The position numbers and the translations under genes are program-made. From Niabella sp. (GTDB lineage Bacteria > Bacteroidota > Bacteroidia > Chitinophagales > Chitinophagaceae), in contig NZ_JASLGT010000002.1 in assembly GCF_030150205.1 (NCBI RefSeq), positions 62,001 through 126,000 of the forward strand: a stretch of DNA of 64,000 nt. The letters run 5' to 3'. Below, in pieces: positions 6,446 through 13,762 of the stretch. Every line of letters begins with the position of its first letter. Positions within the stretch are counted from its first letter, which is position 1. Below the pieces are notes generated by a model. The model saw only the letters and a list, made by a program, of their open reading frames with translations, made no database searches and was not told the DNA's origin.

Positions 6446-8323
6446 ATGAACGAAAGCAGGGAACATATCCGAAACAGGATGCTGCAAAATGCAGCAAAGA
6501 TCTGGGGGTACCCCGAAACTGAAGAAGCATCCAGTTTTGATCCGCTGGTAGGGTTGTTGTTATCGGTAAATGCGGCAGAGCTGGAGCGGCTTTCAAATGA
6601 GATTTATCATTCCCGCAACCGGGTGATGGACCGCATCGTGCAACTGCTGGCTCCGGACGTATTAACCGGTCCCGGGCTGGCTTCCGCTGTGTTGAATGCA
6701 AACAGCCTGGAAGATAGGGCTACCTTATCTGTAAAGGAGCAGTTTTATACGACCCAGCATATACGGCACAGCAGCAGCGAGGCGCCCAAAAGTACCGATA
6801 TCTTTTTTACACCTACCGATGCGTATATCATTAACAAAGCGCGGGTACTGTATGCGGCTACAGGCAATAAAATGTACCGTTATCCCGGCGGCGTTACCAA
6901 GGAACTGATTGGTCTGGCGGAAGAACAGCAGTGGTTGGAGCCATCCACACTTTGGATCGCAGTAGATCATAAAGAACCGGATCTGAATCACACCCAGTTT
7001 TACTTCCAGTACCGCAGTGAAATCAATAAGGCCGTATTCTATAACCAGTTGAAAAGTGCCCATTGGACCATCGGCGAAAACCCGGTACATACACAAAAGG
7101 GGTATAACGTGGAAGCGAACAGGAATCCGGATTGGTATGCGGCACAACTGATTCAGCAGGAAGCAAGCGCAACTTCACGGTATATCCGGCTGGTGAACGA
7201 ATTGTATGAAGAGGCATTTGTCAGCATCAAAGAGCCGGCTATACAACAATATACAGCAGCACAAAAGGAATTGCCGGCGGAATTGAAAGCGGTGTTTGGA
7301 AACGATACGCTTCAGGCCATTCATCAGCCGCTTTGCTGGATCCGGATCAGGTTTCCCGAAAATATTACCAGTACCATGCTGGAAGATGTAAGCGTATTTG
7401 CAAACTGCTTTCCCGTGGTTAACCGTAAGCTGCATGAGATCACGTACCGGATCCAGGAAATGATCAATGTGATTCCTTTGCTTACGGATACCGATCAGTT
7501 TTATGACCTGGCGGAGATTACCGATGAAACCGGGCGTTTTTTGCATACCCGCCAAAACTCAGAAGAAGCGCACACGCAACTCAATATTTTACTGCGCAAT
7601 GGTGGCGCCGGCCGTTTTGATGAACGCGATGCCACCGTGGTGGTAGAGAACCTTGTACAGCTGCTGCGGGATGAAAGTGCAGCCTTTTCCAAATTAGGAA
7701 AAGACCTCATCTCGCAGGAGGTAAAAAGCCTGCAACAATCCATAGCAAAAATTGAACAGCTGCTGGGAAATACCAGCTCCAACCAGTCGGCCTATACACC
7801 TTACCTGATGGTGCGTAATCCCCGGCAAACAAGCTCTAAATTTTTATATATCCAGTACTGGAGCACCAACGGGTACGCGGCCAACGGTTTGCGGCCCGGA
7901 ACCCGTTTGCAACCGTATAAAACCGGATCGGTAAATCATGCTTCGGTCTTTTTGCTCACCAATACACAAAATGGAAAGAACCGGTTGAGCCAGTCAGATG
8001 CTGTGGTGGCCTATAAATATGCCCTGCTGTCTAAAGACCGTATCATGAGCCGGAATGACATCGCCCTGTACTGCCGGCATTTCCTGGGATCGGTGGTGGA
8101 TGCAGTAACCGTGGATAAAGGATTTATGATCTCTGCCGAAACGACGAAGGGCTTTATGAAAACGATCGATGTAACCATTACGATACAGCGAAAGGCCTTC
8201 ATAGAGGCCCAGGAAAAAAGTGAGGTAGCGCAATGGGAAAAAGAACTGGTATTGCAGCTAACCGAACGCTCAATGGCATTCATCCCTTACCGGGTATTTA
8301 TAAAAGAAGCATCCGGCATTTAA
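6446..8323 (+). CDS. tssF: T6SS baseplate protein TssF
   Basis: 625 residues, the usual size of TssF, the largest wedge protein of the T6SS baseplate. It works with TssE, TssG and TssK around the VgrG spike in the cytoplasm. The N-terminus (residues 1-75) holds a conserved-looking stretch FDPLVGLLLSVNAAELERLSNEI, and FDERDATVVVENLVQLLRDE (about 390-410) is helical, as in Bacteroidota TssF. The identification rests on the neighbour order and length as much as on motifs, because subtype-iii TssF is very divergent from the proteobacterial protein. It ends one base before tssG. Confidence 0.82.
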   Translation: MNESREHIRNRMLQNAAKIWGYPETEEASSFDPLVGLLLSVNAAELERLSNEIYHSRNRVMDRIVQLLAPDVLTGPGLASAVLNANSLEDRATLSVKEQFYTTQHIRHSSSEAPKSTDIFFTPTDAYIINKARVLYAATGNKMYRYPGGVTKELIGLAEEQQWLEPSTLWIAVDHKEPDLNHTQFYFQYRSEINKAVFYNQLKSAHWTIGENPVHTQKGYNVEANRNPDWYAAQLIQQEASATSRYIRLVNELYEEAFVSIKEPAIQQYTAAQKELPAELKAVFGNDTLQAIHQPLCWIRIRFPENITSTMLEDVSVFANCFPVVNRKLHEITYRIQEMINVIPLLTDTDQFYDLAEITDETGRFLHTRQNSEEAHTQLNILLRNGGAGRFDERDATVVVENLVQLLRDESAAFSKLGKDLISQEVKSLQQSIAKIEQLLGNTSSNQSAYTPYLMVRNPRQTSSKFLYIQYWSTNGYAANGLRPGTRLQPYKTGSVNHASVFLLTNTQNGKNRLSQSDAVVAYKYALLSKDRIMSRNDIALYCRHFLGSVVDAVTVDKGFMISAETTKGFMKTIDVTITIQRKAFIEAQEKSEVAQWEKELVLQLTERSMAFIPYRVFIKEASGI

Positions 8324-8324
8324 C

Positions 8325-9284
8325 ATGAAGCACGAAGATCCCATACGAAATCTGTCAGCATGGTTACAGCAGCGTGACGCAGATATAAAAGCGGAAGTGC
8401 TGTTGAACCACGCATTGGAGAATGGCTTCCCGGAGCAGGGATATGTAACCCAGAACAACGGTTATTTTTACCGGGAGTTTGTGAAAGATATTTATCGAAC
8501 CAATGTGATCGAGGACGATTGGTACCGGACCTTCCTGGAGATCGGTTTGTCCCGCGCCGGTTTTTACGATATGCTTCCGGAGGCCCTGTTTCACCAGCCG
8601 GAAACCAGCGAATTCCGCCAGCAGTCCGGAGTAGCTGAAATGATCGACCGGTATAAAAAGAACCTTACAAAGGAACAGGAGATCCGCAGGTTTTTTCAGC
8701 CTTTTGAGCATGAATTTTTTTATCAGCAGCGCATGCTGGAAAAGGAAGAGATCAGTTTGCTGGATATTTTAAAAAGCCAGATCCTGACAAAATACTTCCT
8801 TGATTTCTGGGGATTGCCGCCTTCTTTTAAAATACATGAAGCGGCTTCATTTTTGCTGTTGCTGCCATATGCACACCAGATCAGCGGCAATCTTCCCATT
8901 ATGGAGTCCTGTTTAAAAGCCCTGTTGCACGAACCGGTGCAGATCATACGCAAGGAACCGAAGGTGATCCGGGTGCCGGAAAATGCCGGGTTGGGCAGTG
9001 GAGGCGGGCTGGGTGAGCAACCCCTGGGCGACTATATGGTTTGCGGGGCAGAGTTTATGGAAGATTACCCGGTGCTGTTGTATAAGATCGGTCCCCTGGA
9101 AAATGGCAGGGTCAGTGATTTTATTAACAACAAAGAAAAGGACCTGCTGATAAAAACCTTTAATGATTATTTTGCACCGGTTGAGGCAGATATCGAAATC
9201 GAAATTCTTGTGGCTCCAAAAACGGAAGGGATGTCCTTTGATGAGGAAAGTGAAGTGATCCTGGGATATTCTTCCATTATGTAA
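8325..9284 (+). CDS. tssG: T6SS baseplate protein TssG
   Basis: 319 residues, placed directly after tssF as in almost all T6SS clusters. TssG forms a heterodimer-like wedge core with TssF. The sequence shows helical regions around residues 10-75 and a beta-rich C-terminus ending in YFAPVEADIEIEILVAP and GYSSIM, with a Gly-rich loop near residues 220-230 (GLGSGGGLGEQ). The start at 8325 follows the tssF stop by one base, indicating translational coupling. No motif on its own proves the family; the call relies on synteny and length. Confidence 0.78.
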   Translation: MKHEDPIRNLSAWLQQRDADIKAEVLLNHALENGFPEQGYVTQNNGYFYREFVKDIYRTNVIEDDWYRTFLEIGLSRAGFYDMLPEALFHQPETSEFRQQSGVAEMIDRYKKNLTKEQEIRRFFQPFEHEFFYQQRMLEKEEISLLDILKSQILTKYFLDFWGLPPSFKIHEAASFLLLLPYAHQISGNLPIMESCLKALLHEPVQIIRKEPKVIRVPENAGLGSGGGLGEQPLGDYMVCGAEFMEDYPVLLYKIGPLENGRVSDFINNKEKDLLIKTFNDYFAPVEADIEIEILVAPKTEGMSFDEESEVILGYSSIM

Positions 9285-9321
9285 ACGGTTTTTTAATTAA
9301 GGAACAACAGAGAGAAAGAAA

Positions 9322-10191
9322 ATGGAAAACTGGTTTTCACCATCATTAAAATCGGCGCTGCCCTACCTGGGGATCAGCTTTATCAGCATGTCGGTGATCA
9401 TGGGGCTGATTGTTTCAAAAATCAGGGGCAGCTTCAAGCCGTTTACAAAACCCACGGTGTACTATATTTTATTGTATGCCGCAGGGTTTGCGCTTATAGG
9501 CTTGTTGTCCTGGTTCCGGTTCCTGGAAAGTAATACACAGCAGTTCCTTTTTTTCCAGTTTTTTTTCCTGTGGCTGGGGATCCTGCATGTGTATACACTC
9601 AACACCCGGCTGAAATGGGTAAATGAAAAAACCTATTGGGCAGAGATCTTTCTTACACTGGCCATCCTGTTTATTGGCGGGCTTTGCTTTATGATGACGT
9701 ACCGGCTGTTCCGGAAAGATGCTATGGACCTCACCATGGCCACAGCCGCGGTGATCTTTTTTATTCCATTGATCGTTTACTATACCTATAAACAGGCCAT
9801 CGCCATTCCTTTTAAGATTTTAAAACAGTGGCATTATCCTGCGCATATGGAAATAGCTGAGGTGGATGAAAAAAAGCTCCGGAACCTGCTGGTGATCAGC
9901 TTCGAATTTCACAAAAAAGGCGTAGATAAACATTTTACCAACTTCCGGGCAAAGGCGCCTGTTGATATGGAGTTTGGCGAACTTTTTTACTATTTTATCA
10001 ACGATTACAATGAACGGCATCCCAATGCCAGCATCTCCTATCTCAATGAAAAAGGCGTGCCTTCCGGCTGGATCTTTTTTAAAAAACCAAGATGGTATAC
10101 CCTGTTTACAAAATATATCGATCCGGAGCGGACCATCTTTATCAACAAAGTAAAAGAGAACGATATTATTATTTGCTCCAGGGTTTCTTAA
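9322..10191 (+). CDS. tssN: T6SS membrane protein TssN
   Basis: 289 residues with five hydrophobic segments at about 13-32, 46-64, 74-93, 107-130 and 134-160, followed by a soluble domain of about 130 residues. This layout (polytopic N-terminus, cytoplasmic C-terminus) fits TssN, one of the proteins found only in subtype-iii T6SS of Bacteroidota. Those systems lack the TssJLM membrane complex, and TssN/O/P/Q/R are thought to replace it. The C-terminal domain would face the baseplate. It sits between tssG and tssK, as expected for this subtype. Confidence 0.8.
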   Translation: MENWFSPSLKSALPYLGISFISMSVIMGLIVSKIRGSFKPFTKPTVYYILLYAAGFALIGLLSWFRFLESNTQQFLFFQFFFLWLGILHVYTLNTRLKWVNEKTYWAEIFLTLAILFIGGLCFMMTYRLFRKDAMDLTMATAAVIFFIPLIVYYTYKQAIAIPFKILKQWHYPAHMEIAEVDEKKLRNLLVISFEFHKKGVDKHFTNFRAKAPVDMEFGELFYYFINDYNERHPNASISYLNEKGVPSGWIFFKKPRWYTLFTKYIDPERTIFINKVKENDIIICSRVS

Positions 10192-10206
10192 TAAAATTAT
10201 GAACAT

Positions 10207-11382
10207 ATGAACCGCATGCAAGAATATAAACCAGTTAACTGGGTAAACGGAATGAAGATCAATAAAAATCATTTCATTGCCCAGCACAATGCCGCCGTGT
10301 TCCAGCAGGCGATGAGCAATACCGTATTCCTGAATGATCATAACTACGGCCTGTTGCCCATCAGCGTTGCAACCGAGCCGCCCCGGATCTGGGTAAGTGT
10401 GGATAATATGCAGCATGTAAACCTGCGCATCCTGTTCTGCACTGCCGTTACCAGGGGTGGGTATATGATCCGCCTGAATACGGATTCGGCAGATAATACC
10501 AGCCAGCTCAGTGCCAAAATTCCGGGGCTGAGCGTTCCCTTCAAAGAGCTGCAGGGAAAGTCTGATGCCTTTTATGTGGTCCTTTCGCTGGACCCGTACA
10601 ACCCGGTACCTTCGGGGGCCGCTAATCCTGAAGAACAACCCATCCGGTTACCTTTTACGGAGCCTGCCTATACCGTATCGCTGCTGCCCGTAGCAGATAC
10701 ATCACTGAATACATTGGGGGCATTCCAGCTGCCGGTAGGAAAGATCCTTATCCGGGATCAATCTGTTTCCCTGGAAGAAGATTATCTTCCGCCCTGTACA
10801 GCTGTAAACAGCCACGAAAGCCTGATCCAGCATCATGCAGAAACCGAACAGTTCTTTGGGCGGATGGAATTAAATGCCTTACAGATCCTGCAGAAGATCC
10901 TGCAAAAAAACCAGCAAAATGAGCTGATCGACCCGGTACGCAAATTGAGCGAACAGGTGCTGTTTTATATTGCACAGGTATTTGGAGAATATCGTCATGA
11001 TGCATTGTATGGGCCCCCCGTACACCTGGTGTCTGCTGTTTCAGGGCTGGCCCGCACCATTAAAAATGCCATCGATATCTATACCGGATCGGCAAAGGAA
11101 GAGATGATCAATTATTTTACAGAATGGTGCAATGTAAACCAGGGTGCGCTGGAGGATGAGATCACCGGCATCACCAATTACCGGTACGATCATTTGAACA
11201 TTCGCGAAGGCATTGATAAAAATGTAAAGTTCTGTGCCCTGATCCTGCAACTGTTTACCAATCTTGCCGCGCTGGATTATATCGGCAAGAAAAAAGAAAC
11301 AGGCATTTTTGTAAAAGAAAAGCTGATTGTTCCAGAGGAAGAAGTACAGGCAAGAAAACGCGGATTTTTCCTGGCAGACTGA
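10207..11382 (+). CDS. tssK: T6SS baseplate-to-membrane adaptor TssK
   Basis: 391 residues. TssK connects the baseplate wedges with the membrane assembly. The N-terminus reads VNWVNGMKINKNHFIAQHN, which parallels the 'W..Gm.l.p.HFq..d' signature of TssK N-terminal shell domains. The middle part (about 190-310) is helical and the end is charged (ARKRGFF). It is shorter than the roughly 445 residues of proteobacterial TssK, as is usual in Bacteroidota. A second ATG five codons in (MQEYKPVNW) is an alternative start. Confidence 0.85.
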   Translation: MNRMQEYKPVNWVNGMKINKNHFIAQHNAAVFQQAMSNTVFLNDHNYGLLPISVATEPPRIWVSVDNMQHVNLRILFCTAVTRGGYMIRLNTDSADNTSQLSAKIPGLSVPFKELQGKSDAFYVVLSLDPYNPVPSGAANPEEQPIRLPFTEPAYTVSLLPVADTSLNTLGAFQLPVGKILIRDQSVSLEEDYLPPCTAVNSHESLIQHHAETEQFFGRMELNALQILQKILQKNQQNELIDPVRKLSEQVLFYIAQVFGEYRHDALYGPPVHLVSAVSGLARTIKNAIDIYTGSAKEEMINYFTEWCNVNQGALEDEITGITNYRYDHLNIREGIDKNVKFCALILQLFTNLAALDYIGKKKETGIFVKEKLIVPEEEVQARKRGFFLAD

Positions 11383-11421
11383 TCCTATTATCAATAACCG
11401 GAATTTTAAAACAGAAGAAAA

Positions 11422-11934
11422 ATGTCGCAGATCGTCATTAACGCAAAAGAGCGCCAGCAGGCATTCTGGAAATTTTTATTGTTATTTATACTGGCGGTGG
11501 GCCTGGTGTTACTGGCCTTTTATTTTGATACCCTGGTACCCACAAAAGATAACCGGGTTATGCGGCAGCAGCTCAACAATTTTAAATTGCAGGAGGCTGC
11601 CCAGGACCGTTTTGTACAAACCATGGATGAAACCAAGGTGCTGATCGATTCGCTTCGTAAACCCGGATCGCAAAAGGCTTACCTGAACTCCCTGATCATG
11701 GAAAAGATCCGGACACTGAACAACCTGCAATACAAGGACAGCAGCATGTACTCCCGGTTAAATACCAATGTGATCGATGTGTTTCAGCGTTACCTGGAAG
11801 CCACCAATAAGATCACGGATATTGGTGATATGCCCACAGAAGTGGAAAAGCTGAAAGCAGATAATGCGCAGCTGAGCAGGGATCTTACAGAATGCAGAAC
11901 CCAGATGAATAATTTATTGACCACGCCCCGTTAA
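11422..11934 (+). CDS. tssO: T6SS membrane protein TssO
   Basis: 170 residues: a short cytoplasmic N-terminus, one transmembrane helix (about residues 15-36, LLLFILAVGLVLLAFYF) and a periplasmic part that ends in a predicted coiled coil (about 133-165, EVEKLKADNAQLSRDLTEC). This matches TssO of subtype-iii T6SS, a bitopic component of the alternative membrane complex. It is the last gene of the first T6SS run. Its stop codon lies in the loop of a small hairpin, and the next gene on this strand starts only after a divergent C40 peptidase gene. Confidence 0.8.
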   Translation: MSQIVINAKERQQAFWKFLLLFILAVGLVLLAFYFDTLVPTKDNRVMRQQLNNFKLQEAAQDRFVQTMDETKVLIDSLRKPGSQKAYLNSLIMEKIRTLNNLQYKDSSMYSRLNTNVIDVFQRYLEATNKITDIGDMPTEVEKLKADNAQLSRDLTECRTQMNNLLTTPR

Positions 11935-11940
11935 GCGTGG
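11921..11940 (+). terminator. Possible terminator hairpin at the end of tssO
   Basis: CCACGC (11921-11926) pairs with GCGTGG (11935-11940) around an 8-base loop that contains the tssO stop codon. A short, interrupted T-rich stretch follows (TTTGCTCTTTG). The stem is only 6 bp, so termination may be weak. It lies at the meeting point of tssO and the convergent C40 gene. Confidence 0.4.
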
Positions 11941-11953
11941 TTTGCTCTTTGAC

Positions 11954-12601
11954 TTAATTTTTTGCTACCCGCCTCGATTTGTTTACGATCAGCCGGCCGG
12001 AGGCTACATAGCGTGCGGCCCAATAGGGTTTCCGGAGGCTTTCGATGGTAACCCCCCGGGAGGCGGAGTTCACAAACCGGCCATTGCCCAGGTACAACCC
12101 CACATGGGTGATCGGGTTGCCGGGAATGGTCTTAAAAAAGATCAGATCCCCTTCGGCCAGCGATTCCCAGCGCGCAAAGCGTTCTACATTATCCGTAAAA
12201 TATTGCTGGTAAGAGGTACGGGGTATATAAATGTCGTACACTTCGGCCAGCAAACGCTGCATCAGCGCAGAGCAATCGATGCCTCTTTTGGTAGTGCCCC
12301 CCCATTGATAAGGCGTGTTGAGCCACTCATCAATAAAGCGGTAAAGCTTCAGGTTGTGGATACTGTCTGCTGGTACCTGTAAATAACCGGCATACTTGGT
12401 TTTCAGCAGCGAGTCGGACCGGGAAAGGGCCGGTTTATGGGAATTGCCGGCCGGAATAGCGGTGCTGGTGCTGTCTTTATGAGCGGTGCTGCTGATATAC
12501 AGGGAAGTGCTATAGTCCGGGGCGGCCGGTTTTTTAAAAAGGGTACAGGCAGAAAGGCTCAGGGTGATTAACAAGGCGCCGAATATTTTTCCTGGTAACA
12601 T
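11954..12601 (-). CDS. NlpC/P60 (C40) peptidoglycan endopeptidase lipoprotein
   Basis: 215 residues. The N-terminus is a lipoprotein signal with lipobox LSAC and Cys19 as the likely acylated residue. Residues 30-80 are a low-complexity spacer. Residues 85-200 are an NlpC/P60 domain with Cys110 (GIDCSAL), His166 (ITHVGLY) and Asn178 in the third catalytic position. Such enzymes cut D-Glu-type cross-peptide bonds of peptidoglycan. It is transcribed against the T6SS genes yet sits inside the cluster, between tssO and the PKD-protein gene. It may open the cell wall for assembly of the secretion machine or may be a general Spr-like hydrolase; the sequence cannot decide. Confidence 0.9.
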   Translation of the reverse strand: MLPGKIFGALLITLSLSACTLFKKPAAPDYSTSLYISSTAHKDSTSTAIPAGNSHKPALSRSDSLLKTKYAGYLQVPADSIHNLKLYRFIDEWLNTPYQWGGTTKRGIDCSALMQRLLAEVYDIYIPRTSYQQYFTDNVERFARWESLAEGDLIFFKTIPGNPITHVGLYLGNGRFVNSASRGVTIESLRKPYWAARYVASGRLIVNKSRRVAKN

Positions 12602-12667
12602 GTAGCAAAATTAAGTTTTAACTAAAAATCATTTATAAAAACTATTGGAAATCGCAAAACCATCTTT

Positions 12668-13738
12668 ATGCAGAAGAAACAATTCATGGTTTTTCGTTTG
12701 GATGATAATGTGATCATCACCCTCCTGGCGGTGTGCATCCTGGCCTCCCTGGCATTTGTGGTGCGGTTTAAAAATTATAAACCCTGCTCCGATTTTTTGA
12801 TCAAAACGGTGGGTTCCAGCCTGCGGGTGGGTACCATCGTCCGGTTCGAAACGGATGCACGCAATTTTAAGCAGCTGCACTGGGATTTTGGCGATAATCA
12901 GCAGAGTATTACAGAAGTAGCATCGGCAATGCACTCCTTTGATGCCCCGGGGAATTACACCATTATGCTGGTTGCTGATGGCAAATGCTCCCAGTACAAA
13001 ACCATTACGGTTTTTGAGGCTCCGGAAATCATTGATTCCTCGCTGGTTGCAAAAGTGGTGATGCCGGCCACCGCAACGGTTGATGTGCCGGTGCTGTTTA
13101 CCGATACATCTGCAAGGGCTACCAGCTGGGAATGGCGGTTTGGTGAAACGGCTAATGTGGATGGCACCCTTCGTAATCAATATTATACCTACAAAACGCC
13201 CGGATGGAAAACAATTTCTGTGATCATTAACGGAAATATGAAAACACCGCTGGTCCGGAAGATTTTTGTAAACCCTAAGGCGGCTGAAATACCCAAACCG
13301 GTGGCAGGTGCGTCCGGCCCGGTGATCCGTCCCCGGGTAAACGATGATCCGCACACCGCTCCGTTGCCGGAACAGCTGAACCCGGCGCCCCAACCACAGC
13401 AGCAACAGCCTCAAACACCCGAGCCTGTGGTGACGTATCCTGATATAGCAGCGGCCGATTTTAACCAGATGCTCCGGAATTCCGCGGGAGGAAAACGACC
13501 GATTTCCACTTTTAGTAAATACTTTTGTGAAGGGAATATGAATACAACCGTTATTCTGAACGGAAAAGCAACTACCTTTCAGCAGTTTTTCGAAAAGGTG
13601 GCTGCCGTAAAAAAAGGCGATAAACTGTCATTAACCACAACCCTGTATAAAAACAAGCAGAACAATTGCATAAATAAAATTGATATAATCGGGAAAGTGA
13701 AAACGGGAATGCTGGGGATGTCCTGGAGAGATCTTTAA
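12668..13738 (+). CDS. PKD-domain bitopic membrane protein, candidate TssP
   Basis: 356 residues. A cytoplasmic tail of about 15 residues precedes one transmembrane helix (about 16-35). The periplasmic part shows two PKD-like beta domains: residues 45-115 with the motif WDFGDNQ...HSFDAPGNYTIML, and 125-205 with WEWRFGET...YTYKTPGWKTISV. A Pro/Gln-rich linker (about 225-255) leads to a C-terminal domain of about 95 residues with two cysteines. The position between the TssN/TssO genes and tssH, the topology and the size suggest the TssP component of subtype-iii T6SS, but I cannot confirm the family name. It starts 66 bases from the divergent C40 gene and 24 bases before tssH. Confidence 0.75.
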   Translation: MQKKQFMVFRLDDNVIITLLAVCILASLAFVVRFKNYKPCSDFLIKTVGSSLRVGTIVRFETDARNFKQLHWDFGDNQQSITEVASAMHSFDAPGNYTIMLVADGKCSQYKTITVFEAPEIIDSSLVAKVVMPATATVDVPVLFTDTSARATSWEWRFGETANVDGTLRNQYYTYKTPGWKTISVIINGNMKTPLVRKIFVNPKAAEIPKPVAGASGPVIRPRVNDDPHTAPLPEQLNPAPQPQQQQPQTPEPVVTYPDIAAADFNQMLRNSAGGKRPISTFSKYFCEGNMNTTVILNGKATTFQQFFEKVAAVKKGDKLSLTTTLYKNKQNNCINKIDIIGKVKTGMLGMSWRDL

Positions 13739-13762
13739 TCATCAAAAAATTAACAGACCAAA

